From Dyadobacter sp. CY326 (GTDB lineage: Bacteria; Bacteroidota; Bacteroidia; Cytophagales; Spirosomataceae): a stretch of DNA of 64,000 bases. The stretch covers positions 372,001 through 436,000 of the forward strand of contig NZ_JAJUXI010000003.1 of the NCBI RefSeq assembly GCF_021390515.1, written 5' to 3'. Each line of letters begins with the position of its first letter. Within the stretch, counting starts at the first letter, position 1. A program made the translations under genes and the position numbers. Below are positions 27,792 through 36,677 of this stretch, one piece after another. A model generated the notes under the pieces. That model saw only the letters and a list, made by a program, of their open reading frames with translations. It searched no databases and was not told the DNA's origin.

Positions 27792-28769
27792 ATGATCATT
27801 GCCGAACAAATCAGCAAAGTTTTTAATGATATAAAGGCAGTTGACAACATTTCTTTTACCGTAAAAGAAGGCGAGACGATGGTTTTGCTGGGCACGAGCG
27901 GATGCGGAAAAACAACGACGCTCAAAATGCTTAATCGCCTCATTGAAGCATCGTCCGGTTCAATTTCCATTGATGGAAAAAATATCTTTGACCAAAAACC
28001 CGAAGTTTTAAGACGTACAATCGGCTACGTTTCCCAAAATAATGGCTTGTTTCCGCATTACACGGTCGAGGAGAATGTCGCCGTCGTGCCTAGGTTGCTG
28101 GGTTGGGACAAGGCCAGAACCCGCAAAAGGGCCCAAGAATTGCTCGATCAGTTGAAATTGCCGTTGTCGGCATTCGGTCACAAATATCCTGACGAACTCA
28201 GCGGCGGACAGCAACAGCGCGTCACCATTGCCCGTGCGCTTATTTCAGATCCGCCCGTGCTGCTTATGGACGAACCTTTTGGCGCCTTGGACCCCATCAC
28301 GCGGGCAGGCGTCCGCAAGGAATTTCTGGAATTGCCGGAGTTGAAAAGCAAGACCATCGTCCTTGTCACGCACGATGTGCAGGAAGCTTTCGAGCTTGGC
28401 GATCACATTTGTTTGATGGATAAGGGCAAAATCGTCCAGGCGGGCACTGCAAAGGATCTGGTGCTGCGGCCGGCGAATGATTTTACCAAAACATTCTTCG
28501 ATAACCAGCGCTTCTTCCTGGAAATGAGTGCATTGACATTCAGTGATATTTGGGAAACATTGGAAACAAATGACAACTGGGAAGCGGAAGACACAATTAA
28601 TTCTGCTTTGATAATTAAGTCAAATATTACGTTGTGGGACGGGATGCAACTGCTGTCAGCGGCCAAAAATGACGCCTTGCTGATTCATGACAAGGATTTG
28701 AATGAGCGAAAAGTTTTCACAATGACCGCGATTCAGGATGGCTATAAAACCATAAAAGAGCGAATCTGA
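27792..28769 (+). CDS. egtV: ABC transporter ATPase, EgtV/OpuCA-like
   Basis: A 325-residue ATPase of the osmoprotectant/ergothioneine importer class. Walker A GTSGCGKTT (residues 34-42), Q-loop YVSQNNGLFPH, signature LSGGQQQR, Walker B LLMDEPFGALDP and the switch His in LVTHDVQEAF are all intact. About 100 residues follow the ATPase core, in the place of the CBS domains of OpuCA, but weakly conserved. Its TGA stop overlaps the ATG of the permease gene (TGATG), showing tight coupling. Called EgtV from its partner and from egtB and egtD downstream; betaine or choline import is the alternative. Confidence 0.8.
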   Translation: MIIAEQISKVFNDIKAVDNISFTVKEGETMVLLGTSGCGKTTTLKMLNRLIEASSGSISIDGKNIFDQKPEVLRRTIGYVSQNNGLFPHYTVEENVAVVPRLLGWDKARTRKRAQELLDQLKLPLSAFGHKYPDELSGGQQQRVTIARALISDPPVLLMDEPFGALDPITRAGVRKEFLELPELKSKTIVLVTHDVQEAFELGDHICLMDKGKIVQAGTAKDLVLRPANDFTKTFFDNQRFFLEMSALTFSDIWETLETNDNWEAEDTINSALIIKSNITLWDGMQLLSAAKNDALLIHDKDLNERKVFTMTAIQDGYKTIKERI

Positions 28770-30346
28770 TGGAAGAACAGCAAAGTTTATGGGCTTTTAT
28801 GGCGCAACAATCCGACAAGCTTTTGAGCCAGACGCTCGCGCACATTGGCTTAACCTGCATTTCGTTGCTGGCCGCCGTGCTCGTTGGATTGCCGTTGGGA
28901 ATTTGGATTGCGCAACGCAAGAAAGCCGCATGGTTTGTGCTTGGCATTGCAGGCATTTTGCAGACCATTCCTAGCATTGCATTGCTTGGTTTCATGATTC
29001 CATTGCTCGGCATTGGCGCGCTTCCTGCCATAACTGCATTATTTTTATATGCTCTGCTCCCCATTATCAGAAACACTTATACGGGCATTCGCGGCGTGAA
29101 TGCTGCGGTGACTGAATCGGCGAGGGGAATGGGAATGAGTCCATGGCAAGTGCTTTTTAATGTTGAGCTTCCGCTCGCCATGCCTGTGATTTTGGCTGGC
29201 ATTCGAACAGCAACCGTAATCAATGTTGGCGTCGCGACGCTGGCGGCTTACATTGCAGCGGGCGGTTTGGGGGAGTTCATTTTTGGAGGCATCGCACTGA
29301 ACAACGCCAACATGATTCTTGCAGGCGCCATTCCGGCAGCTCTGTTAGCGATCATTCTGGACTTTTTGCTTTCATTGGTTCAAAATGCCAATGTGCGGAA
29401 AATGCGAAAAGTCACAGTCCTGCTGCCGGGCTTGCTTCTGCTGTGTTCGTCATTTTACGTTTTTCCTTATGCCGGTGCCAAAATGCTAGGCGGTTTTACG
29501 CCCGAATTTATGGGACGCGAAGATGGTTATTTGGGCCTGAAATCCAAATACAAACTCAATATGCCAACTGTCGTCATCAGTGACGCGGTGATGTACAAAG
29601 CGGCTTTCGAAAAGAAGATCGACGTTATCAGCGGATACAGTACGGATGGTCGATTGAAGGCATATGACCTCGTGACATTGGAAGATGACAAGCAAATTTT
29701 CCCACCCTATTACGCCTCCCCATTGGTTAGAAAGGATGTTTTGGCCAAATATCCCGAGCTTGAACAGGCGCTGAACCTGCTTGCGGGCAAGATCAATGAC
29801 TCCATTATGACTGAGCTTAATTATCGGGTTGATTATTTAAAGCAAGTCCCTGAAAAAGTCGCTTATGATTTTGTAAAAACACAAAATCTATACAAAAAAC
29901 CAAGAAACGGCAACAAAGGGACCATCCGGCTTGGCTCTAAAATCTTTGCCGAGCAGTACATTCTCATCAATATTTACAAAGCGCTCATCGAAGGGAATAC
30001 AGACTTAAAGGTTGACACAAAAACGGGTTTGGGTGGAACCAAGATATGTTTTGATGCATTAACCAATAATGAAATCGACATGTATCCCGAATACACGGGC
30101 ACTGGTCTGCTCGTCATCCTGAAACCTTCCAGAAACGAATTAATAAAGCTCGCTGGAAGCCGTGAAAAGGTTTTTCAGTTTGTAAAAAATGGCTTTGCAA
30201 AGCAGTATGATCTTGAATGGCTCAAACCCATTGGCTTTAATAATGCTTATGCCTTAATGATGCGAAAAGAGCAGGCACAATCATTGAATATACGTTCTAT
30301 TACAGATTTGAAAGATTATGTATCCACTGACAACCACCACCCTTAG
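28769..30346 (+). CDS. egtU: EgtU-like permease fused to a circularly permuted substrate-binding domain
   Basis: A 525-residue fusion. Residues 20-205 are the permease, with the coupling loop ESARGMGMSPWQVLFNVELP (116-135). A further helix (about 216-234) leads to a periplasmic binding domain. In OpuBC/EgtU proteins this domain begins with GSK-x-F-x-EQ and later has EF-x-x-R-x-DG; here the order is reversed. EFMGREDGYLGL, GYSTDGRL and LEDDKQIFPPYY (246-314) come first, and RLGSKIFAEQYILINIYKAL (387-406), DMYPEYTGTG and GFNNAYALMM come last. It would pass ergothioneine or a related betaine inward with the EgtV-like ATPase. The substrate is inferred from the fused neighbours egtB and egtD; betaine or choline remain possible. 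Confidence 0.8.
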   Translation: MEEQQSLWAFMAQQSDKLLSQTLAHIGLTCISLLAAVLVGLPLGIWIAQRKKAAWFVLGIAGILQTIPSIALLGFMIPLLGIGALPAITALFLYALLPIIRNTYTGIRGVNAAVTESARGMGMSPWQVLFNVELPLAMPVILAGIRTATVINVGVATLAAYIAAGGLGEFIFGGIALNNANMILAGAIPAALLAIILDFLLSLVQNANVRKMRKVTVLLPGLLLLCSSFYVFPYAGAKMLGGFTPEFMGREDGYLGLKSKYKLNMPTVVISDAVMYKAAFEKKIDVISGYSTDGRLKAYDLVTLEDDKQIFPPYYASPLVRKDVLAKYPELEQALNLLAGKINDSIMTELNYRVDYLKQVPEKVAYDFVKTQNLYKKPRNGNKGTIRLGSKIFAEQYILINIYKALIEGNTDLKVDTKTGLGGTKICFDALTNNEIDMYPEYTGTGLLVILKPSRNELIKLAGSREKVFQFVKNGFAKQYDLEWLKPIGFNNAYALMMRKEQAQSLNIRSITDLKDYVSTDNHHP

Positions 30347-31484
30347 CGACACATATAACACCGTAAGAAGTTACTCTGAAAAGATATGTGAACCGCTCGA
30401 AACCGAAGATTATGTGCCTCAACCCGTGCCGTTTGTAAGTCCCCCAAAGTGGCATCTGGCGCATTCAACATGGTTTTTTGAAACATTTATTCTAAAACCA
30501 TTCCTTCCCGATTACAAAGTCTTTGACACCGATTATAATTATTTGTTCAACAGCTATTACAACAATGTCGGCGAACGCACATTGCGGACCGACAGGGGAA
30601 ATGTTACACGGCCCACCACCAAAAATGTGTATGCCTACCGGCAACATGTAGATCGCTGCATGGAAGAATTATTGGAGTCGCTGACTGATCCGACGGCACT
30701 GGCACTTGTTGAGCTCGGCTTGCACCACGAGCAGCAGCATCAGGAATTGCTGGTGACGGACATTAAATACATTCTTGGTCATAATCCCCTTTTTCCCGTT
30801 TATCAATCCGGCTACAATCTCGTCAATGATGAAAATCAGGACGCTGGCTTTCTGGCCGTCAGCGAAGGCGTTTATGAGGTTGGGTTCAATGGTGAAGGGT
30901 TTAGTTTTGACAATGAACTGGGTCGTCATAAAGTTTATTTACACAACTTCGAAATTTCAAAATCACTTGTCACGAATGCAGATTTCATGGCATTCATAGA
31001 AGCTGGCGGTTATCAGGATTTCAATTTGTGGCTTGATGAAGGCTGGTCTTGGGTCAATGAAAATGACATTGCCTCGCCCATGTATTGGCACAAAATAGGA
31101 GGCGAATGGCACTATTTTACACTGGGAGGATTACAGAAAGTCAATCCGAATGCCATTTTAAGCCACATTAGCTTTTACGAAGCATCGGCCTTTGCACAAT
31201 GGAAAGGCATGCGTTTGCCAACCGAATTCGAATGGGAGATTGCGTCTGAACAGCTGGACTGGGGCAAGCGCTGGGAATGGACGAACAGTTCATATTTGCC
31301 TTATCCGGGATTTTCAAAGGCGCCGGGAGCGGTTGGTGAGTATAATGGAAAGTTTATGATCAACCAAATGGTGCTTCGCGGAGCCTCCGTTGGCACTTCA
31401 CCCAATCACAGTCGGAATACGTATCGTAACTTTTTTCACGCACACGAACGCTGGCAATACACGGGCATCCGCCTTGTCAAGTAA
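30318..31484 (+). CDS. egtB: Ergothioneine biosynthesis protein EgtB (sulfoxide synthase)
   Basis: A 388-residue EgtB. The N-terminal DinB-like helical domain supplies the iron ligands: H49 in WHLAHSTWFFE and H137/H141 in LHHEQQHQELL. The C-terminal FGE-sulfatase domain shows LVTNADFMAFIEAGGYQD, LPTEFEWEIA, WEWTNSSYLPYPGF and VLRGASVGTSP. It joins hercynine to a thiol donor (gamma-glutamylcysteine or cysteine) using oxygen and non-haem iron. The ATG at 30318 lies inside the upstream permease gene (29-base overlap), giving the expected N-terminus and implying coupled translation. egtD follows after 18 bases. The thiol donor cannot be told from sequence alone. Confidence 0.93.
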   Translation: MYPLTTTTLSDTYNTVRSYSEKICEPLETEDYVPQPVPFVSPPKWHLAHSTWFFETFILKPFLPDYKVFDTDYNYLFNSYYNNVGERTLRTDRGNVTRPTTKNVYAYRQHVDRCMEELLESLTDPTALALVELGLHHEQQHQELLVTDIKYILGHNPLFPVYQSGYNLVNDENQDAGFLAVSEGVYEVGFNGEGFSFDNELGRHKVYLHNFEISKSLVTNADFMAFIEAGGYQDFNLWLDEGWSWVNENDIASPMYWHKIGGEWHYFTLGGLQKVNPNAILSHISFYEASAFAQWKGMRLPTEFEWEIASEQLDWGKRWEWTNSSYLPYPGFSKAPGAVGEYNGKFMINQMVLRGASVGTSPNHSRNTYRNFFHAHERWQYTGIRLVK

Positions 31485-31502
31485 CTGCATTTATTTAAAA
31501 TT

Positions 31503-32444
31503 ATGTCTGAAAATACATTTGCAAAAGATATACATTCAGGTCTTTCCGCACCATTTAAGCACATTTCTTCCAAATATTTTTACGATGACATAGGCAGCGG
31601 GATTTTTCAGGATATTATGAAAATGCCTGAATATTACCCGACTGCGTGTGAATTTGAGATTCTCTCAATGCAAAGTGCGCAGATTATTGCGAGGCTGAAT
31701 TTCAATGAACCATTCAACATTGTAGAATTCGGCGCGGGCGATGGAATTAAGACCCGTCAGCTTTTGAAACAGCTTGTTGACAAAGACGTTGACTTTTCAT
31801 ATGTTCCGATCGATATTTCCAAAAGGGCAATTGAAGAACTAGAAGCCAATATGCTCGAACATTTGCCTTCATTGAAGATCAAGCCAATGATCGGCAATTA
31901 CTTTTCCATGATTGAGGCGTTGTCCGCTGCAAAGGAGGCTAGCTTGTTTCTCTTCCTTGGCGGCAACATTGGAAATTATGAAAAGGATGAAGTCGATGCG
32001 CTGCTTACAAGCTTTCAAAAAAGCATGAAGCCAGGCGATAAATTGCTGACCGGGTTCGATTTACAAAAAAATCCATCGACGATCCGTTATGCTTACGACG
32101 ATCCTGCCGGAATCACCAAGGCATTCAATATGAATCTGTTACACCGGATAAATCGAGAACTGGGTGGCAACATTCAAACCAACCAATTCGATTTTTATTC
32201 GTACTACAACCCAACAAACGGTGAAGTAAGAAGTTATCTGGTCAGTTTGGCAAAACAAAAAATACATTTACAACTCATCGACAAATGCTATGATTTCGAG
32301 CAAAACGAGCTCATCCGCACCGAGTTATCCAGAAAATATACGTTAAAAGAAATCGAAGCCGCCGCCACCAAAAACGGCTTCAAACTTCTAGAACACTTCC
32401 TGGATTGCAAGCATTATTTTACGGATAGTCTTTGGGTGAAGTGA
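31503..32444 (+). CDS. egtD: L-histidine N-alpha-methyltransferase EgtD
   Basis: A 313-residue SAM-dependent methyltransferase. FYDDIGSGIFQDIMKMPEYY (26-45) is the family N-terminal block, IVEFGAGDGIKTRQLL (73-88) the SAM-binding loop, and FLFLGGNIGNYEKDE the second SAM-region motif with the conserved IGN. It trimethylates histidine to hercynine, the first step of ergothioneine synthesis, feeding EgtB encoded just upstream. The egtB-egtD order is compact. No egtA, egtC or egtE is in the cluster, as in other two-gene producers where lyase activity comes from an unlinked PLP enzyme. Confidence 0.93.
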   Translation: MSENTFAKDIHSGLSAPFKHISSKYFYDDIGSGIFQDIMKMPEYYPTACEFEILSMQSAQIIARLNFNEPFNIVEFGAGDGIKTRQLLKQLVDKDVDFSYVPIDISKRAIEELEANMLEHLPSLKIKPMIGNYFSMIEALSAAKEASLFLFLGGNIGNYEKDEVDALLTSFQKSMKPGDKLLTGFDLQKNPSTIRYAYDDPAGITKAFNMNLLHRINRELGGNIQTNQFDFYSYYNPTNGEVRSYLVSLAKQKIHLQLIDKCYDFEQNELIRTELSRKYTLKEIEAAATKNGFKLLEHFLDCKHYFTDSLWVK

Positions 32445-32537
32445 GCAACTGGCCAGGAGTTTCTAGCCAGAGTCCAGGCTTTGATTTTAATGGGAAATCG
32501 CTAATTTAGCTTCAATCAACCCATTAACCCGATCAAC

Positions 32538-34490
32538 TTGAACAATCCTATCCGCTATTTCATCAACTGCCTTTCATTTTTTTCGGCGAAGTGCCATTTC
32601 ATTTTACTGCTCATATGCTTTATGCAGATTGGCGTTTCTGCTGTCTCTGCGCAGGCAAAGGTGAATGAGGACTCACTGTTTATTCGGCAGAATTATACCA
32701 AGATTGAGCGAATGGTGCCTATGCGGGATGGGGTGAAATTGTTTACGGCTATTTACCTGCCCAAGGACATTTCCGCCACGAAAAAATACCCGATCATGCT
32801 AAGCCGCACGCCTTATAGTGTGGCGCCATATGGAGCCGATTTGTATAAAACTTCGATTGGCCCGAGCATGCACTTTGCGCGGGACGGTTACATCGTGGCC
32901 TATCAGGATGTGCGTGGAAAATATATGTCGGAAGGCGATTTCGAGGCTTACAGGCCCTTTATTCCTGTCAAAAAATCCATTAACGAAACGGATGAAAGTT
33001 CTGATACTTACGACACCATTGAATGGCTGATCAAAAACATCGAAGGCAATAACGGCAAAGTCGGAAGCTGGGGCATCTCAGCGCCAGGCTATTACACGAC
33101 AATGACAACCATTGAAGCGCATCCGGCATTGAAGGCGTCATCGCCGCAAGCGCCTGTAACAGATTGGTTTATGGGCGATGATCGGCATCATAATGGCGCC
33201 TTTTTTCTGATGGGCACATTCGCTTTTCTCTCGTCTTATGGAGCTCCGAGGCCGCAGCCGACGCCCAAAGGCGCGCCTGCATTCTCCGCTTACGGCACGC
33301 CCGACTCTTATGAGTTTTACAAGAATCTTGGCCCGTTAAAAAATGTAAACGAGAAGATTTTCAAGAATGAAAACCGCATCTGGAACCAGATGATGGAGAA
33401 CGATACTTACAATGATTTCTGGAAAGCACGCACGCCCGTGCCGCATCTTAAAAACATTAAGCCGGCAGTCATGGTCGTGGGTGGATGGTTTGATCAGGAG
33501 GATTTGTATGGTCCGCTCAAAACCTATCAAGGCATTGAAAGTAATAAGCCCCAATCTCCTAACCTGCTCGTAATGGGTCCGTGGATTCATGGCGGCTGGG
33601 CGCGCGGGACGGGTGAGTCGCTGGGAAATATTCGCTTTGGATCTAAAACAAGCGCCTTTTATCAGAAAGAAGTGGAATTTCCATTTTTCAATCATTACCT
33701 GAAAGACCAGCCTCAGCCCGAACTTCCCAAGGCGTATATTTTCGAAACTGGTGCCAATGAATGGCGGAAATATGACCAGTGGCCGCCAAAAAACACCGTC
33801 GAAAAAAAGCTATACATGCATCCGGATGGCACGCTTTCATTCTTCCCCACAATGACCACGATGCAGGTCGGTGCCAAGCCTGCTTTTGATGAATATGTGA
33901 GCGATCCGGATAAGCCTGTTCCCTACACCTCGGAAATCCGCATCATTCGCGGGAGCGATTTCATGTATGAGGATCAGCGCTTTGCGGCAACGCGACCTGA
34001 CGTGCTCGTGTATCAATCCGAAGTTTTAAAGGAAGATGTGACGATTTCAGGCAATGTGTTTGCAAACCTTTTTGTGTCGTCCACGGGCACTGATGCGGAC
34101 TTTGTTGTGAAGCTGATCGACGTTTATCCGGGTGATGCGCCTAATGACAGTCCTATTAATCCAAACATGAAAATGGGCGGTTTTCAACTTCTGGTGCGTG
34201 GCGAAGTGATGCGTGCAAAGTTTCGCAAGAGCTTTTCCAATCCCGTTCCCCTTGTCCCGAACAAAATCGAAAATGTGAAATTCGACATGCAGGACGCAGC
34301 GCATCGTTTCAAAAAAGGTCACAAAATCATGATCCAGGTGCAAAGCTCATGGTTTCCGCTGGTTGATCGCAATCCGCAAAAATTTGTAAACATTTACAAA
34401 GCTTCAGAGCAAGATTTCCAGAAGGCTAACCATCGGTTATATTTATCGGGAAACAGCGCGTCGTATGTCGGCGTACGTGTTTTAGAATAA
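32538..34490 (+). CDS. CocE/NonD family hydrolase (X-Pro dipeptidyl peptidase-like)
   Basis: A 650-residue exported serine hydrolase. After a hydrophobic signal segment (about residues 20-38, ending SAQA) the alpha/beta core starts with MVPMRDGVKLFTAIYLPKDI. The nucleophile lies in GSWGISAPGYY, the Asp in GGWFDQEDLYGP and the His in MGPWIHGGWARG, the same triad layout as alpha-amino acid ester hydrolases and cocaine esterase. The C-terminal jelly-roll domain (about 460-640) is typical of PF08530. Start is TTG at 32538, the only codon upstream of the signal peptide. It probably cleaves peptide or ester bonds in the periplasm. It lies 93 bases after egtD. Confidence 0.88.
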   Translation: MNNPIRYFINCLSFFSAKCHFILLLICFMQIGVSAVSAQAKVNEDSLFIRQNYTKIERMVPMRDGVKLFTAIYLPKDISATKKYPIMLSRTPYSVAPYGADLYKTSIGPSMHFARDGYIVAYQDVRGKYMSEGDFEAYRPFIPVKKSINETDESSDTYDTIEWLIKNIEGNNGKVGSWGISAPGYYTTMTTIEAHPALKASSPQAPVTDWFMGDDRHHNGAFFLMGTFAFLSSYGAPRPQPTPKGAPAFSAYGTPDSYEFYKNLGPLKNVNEKIFKNENRIWNQMMENDTYNDFWKARTPVPHLKNIKPAVMVVGGWFDQEDLYGPLKTYQGIESNKPQSPNLLVMGPWIHGGWARGTGESLGNIRFGSKTSAFYQKEVEFPFFNHYLKDQPQPELPKAYIFETGANEWRKYDQWPPKNTVEKKLYMHPDGTLSFFPTMTTMQVGAKPAFDEYVSDPDKPVPYTSEIRIIRGSDFMYEDQRFAATRPDVLVYQSEVLKEDVTISGNVFANLFVSSTGTDADFVVKLIDVYPGDAPNDSPINPNMKMGGFQLLVRGEVMRAKFRKSFSNPVPLVPNKIENVKFDMQDAAHRFKKGHKIMIQVQSSWFPLVDRNPQKFVNIYKASEQDFQKANHRLYLSGNSASYVGVRVLE

Positions 34491-34535
34491 AGCTTTGCAA
34501 AACAATTTTGAAGAAAGCGCCGCTGTATTGCAATG

Positions 34536-35879
34536 TTAAGCTTGCAGTTTGTATTCCTCGATTTTCCTGTAAAGCGTTGCAATGCCAATTTCTAGCAAGC
34601 GGGCAGCTTCGGCCTTATTGCCATTTGTATAATTCAAAACCTTCTGTAAATGAAGCTTTTCAACGCTGGCAAGTGAGAAGGCGGAGAGATTCTTCGAACC
34701 CGTGGTTTTGCCTAATAGTAATTCCAATGGCAAGCTTTCTACATCCAATTGAGGTCCGTCAGTCAGGATAACGCTTCGTTCGATCACGTTTTTCAATTCT
34801 CGGATATTTCCGTTCCAAGGATTGTTTTCCAATGCTGCGATAAATTCGGGTGACAAAGATTCGATTCGCTTATTCGCCTTCAATGCATACTGTGCGGCAA
34901 AGCTTTGGGCCAGCGCTTCAATGTCTGCAATGCGCTCGCGCAATGTTGGAATGGTGATTTGGAAAACGGATATGCGATAATAAAGGTCGCTCCTGAAATC
35001 GCCGGAAGCAATTTGTTTTTGCAAATCACGGTTCGTGGCGGCAATAATGCGGACATTGACTTTCGTCGGCGTTGTGTCCCCTATCTTGATAAACTCACCC
35101 GATTCGAGCACACGCAGCAATTTTGCCTGTAATTCCAAGGCGAGCTCACCGACTTCATCCAGGAAAATGGTCCCATGATTGGCCTCTTCAAACAGCCCTT
35201 TTTTGTCTTTATTGGCTCCTGTAAATGACCCGGCTCTATGCCCGAACATTTCGCTCTCCATCAGATCCTTCCCGAATGCGGAGCAATTGATCGCGACAAA
35301 TGGCTTCTTGGATCTGTTGCTGGCCTGGTGAATGGATTGCGCGAAAACTTCTTTTCCTGTTCCCGTTTCTCCCAAAAGCAAAACGGTCGTATCGGTTGGC
35401 GCTACACGTCGGGCCAGGGCAATGCATGCTTGCAGTTGTTTGGATTTACCAATAATCGCATCAAATGAATGCTTTTGGCCCAGCTGTTTTTCAAGGGAGA
35501 CGACGCGTTTGTTCAACTCCGATTTCTCCAATGCTCTGTAAATGAGCGGAATGATCTTGTTATTATCGTCGCCTTTGGTAATGTAATCAAATGCACCATT
35601 TTTAATGGCTTGCACGCCGTCAGGGATATTTCCGTAAGCGGTCAGCAGAATGGTTTCAAGCAATGGATATTTCTCACGGACCGTTTTTGCAAAATCAACA
35701 CCGTTGCCGTCCGGGAGTTTGACATCGCACAAAACGACGTCAATTTCGATTTGTTCGAGCTTTTTTAATGCAGACTTGATGTCCCCGGCTTCGACAACTT
35801 CAAATCCTTCGAGTGTGATAACCCTGGCAATGAGGCCTCTTAATTTCGCTTCATCGTCAATGATTAGTACTTTTTTCAC
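34536..35879 (-). CDS. Sigma-54-dependent NtrC-family response regulator
   Basis: A 447-residue three-domain regulator. The receiver has the phosphoacceptor D52 in VVLCDVKLPDG. The AAA+ domain has Walker A GETGTGKE, the sigma-54 contact loop as GSFTGA in place of GAFTGA, Walker B GTIFLDEVGEL and the arginine-finger region FRSDLYYRISVF. The C-terminal Fis-type helix-turn-helix is NKAEAARLLEIGIATLYRKI. It activates sigma-54 promoters when phosphorylated. The start is GTG at 35879, three bases after the lone receiver gene's stop, so it ends a minus-strand signalling operon. Its kinase is probably the cNMP-domain histidine kinase upstream. Confidence 0.92.
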   Translation of the reverse strand: MKKVLIIDDEAKLRGLIARVITLEGFEVVEAGDIKSALKKLEQIEIDVVLCDVKLPDGNGVDFAKTVREKYPLLETILLTAYGNIPDGVQAIKNGAFDYITKGDDNNKIIPLIYRALEKSELNKRVVSLEKQLGQKHSFDAIIGKSKQLQACIALARRVAPTDTTVLLLGETGTGKEVFAQSIHQASNRSKKPFVAINCSAFGKDLMESEMFGHRAGSFTGANKDKKGLFEEANHGTIFLDEVGELALELQAKLLRVLESGEFIKIGDTTPTKVNVRIIAATNRDLQKQIASGDFRSDLYYRISVFQITIPTLRERIADIEALAQSFAAQYALKANKRIESLSPEFIAALENNPWNGNIRELKNVIERSVILTDGPQLDVESLPLELLLGKTTGSKNLSAFSLASVEKLHLQKVLNYTNGNKAEAARLLEIGIATLYRKIEEYKLQA

Positions 35880-35882
35880 AGA

Positions 35883-36308
35883 CTATGCGTAATTATTTGG
35901 ATGAAGGCAGCTTTGCCAATATTCGAAGATGATTTTAATTCTCTTCTTCAAATCATCAAAACTGTTTTCTTTCTTGAAAAATCCCTGAATAGTTGATTCG
36001 TAAGCCGTTGAAATAATGTGCGGATTGTCAGCTGTGCTGAGGAAAATAAACGGAATCGACTTTTTCCTCAAATATTCATTCTCTTCAATCCGATTACGCA
36101 GCTCCAATCCATTCATTACCGGCATATTGATGTCGCACAAGATAACAAATGGTTGTTCAGTCGCAGTTTCTAAATAAAGTAAAGCTTCAAGGCCATTAGT
36201 GAAAAAAATCAGTGGATTTGGTATTTGCAATTCCTCCACGACGCTTCTGATCAAAAACTGGTCATCGAAATCATCTTCGATTGAGATGATTGGTCCTTTA
36301 ACTGACAT
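35883..36308 (-). CDS. Single-domain response regulator
   Basis: A 141-residue CheY-like protein with nothing but a receiver. The acidic pocket is ED-D at residues 11-13, the phosphoacceptor D59 in LCDINMPVMNG, the switch Ser/Thr in FLSTADN and the conserved Lys in GFFKKENS. The long alpha-4/alpha-5 part is typical of the Bacteroidota Rcp1-like group. It may act as a phosphate sink or relay between the histidine kinase and the NtrC protein whose gene follows after 3 bases. Confidence 0.9.
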   Translation of the reverse strand: MSVKGPIISIEDDFDDQFLIRSVVEELQIPNPLIFFTNGLEALLYLETATEQPFVILCDINMPVMNGLELRNRIEENEYLRKKSIPFIFLSTADNPHIISTAYESTIQGFFKKENSFDDLKKRIKIIFEYWQSCLHPNNYA

Positions 36309-36407
36309 TATTAAGATTTTTGTGATTACTATCCCCCGTAAATATCACATTATTTCAAACGAATACCTATTTAACGGTCAATTCGACCGGGCCAGTGACT
36401 TCGAAAA

Positions 36408-36677
36408 TCAGTTGTATTCCACAAAAGACTCGTCTTTGTAACACCAAAGCCACTGCTCGCCTGGCTCCGCGGAAATAGCCACAGGATGCCCTGTTGCGTG
36501 ATAATGCTGCGTCATGTGTTTGGAAGGCGAGCTGTCACAGCACAATGTCGCGCCGCAAGTCTGGCAAGTGCGGAGGTGCAGCCAGTGCCCGTTGACTTTC
36601 TCGCATTCTTCGCAAACATATGCGGCTGGTTTCTTGATTTCGGTAATCTCGCTGATGTGCTTACAAACCTGATCCAT
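36408..36677 (-). CDS. UBP-type zinc finger protein
   Basis: An 89-residue protein that is one ZnF-UBP domain. The ligand set is C5-x-H7, C22-x2-C25 (VCEECEKV), C38-x2-C41 (CQTCG), C46 and the H54/H58/H60/H64 group (SKHMTQHYHATGH), followed by WLWCYKDESF. In eukaryotes this domain binds the ubiquitin C-terminus; bacterial copies have no known ligand. Its ATG overlaps by one base the stop of the receiver/TrxR-like gene (TAATG), so the two are coupled. The same association recurs in bacteria, suggesting a partner protein of the flavoprotein; that role is inference. Confidence 0.9.
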   Translation of the reverse strand: MDQVCKHISEITEIKKPAAYVCEECEKVNGHWLHLRTCQTCGATLCCDSSPSKHMTQHYHATGHPVAISAEPGEQWLWCYKDESFVEYN

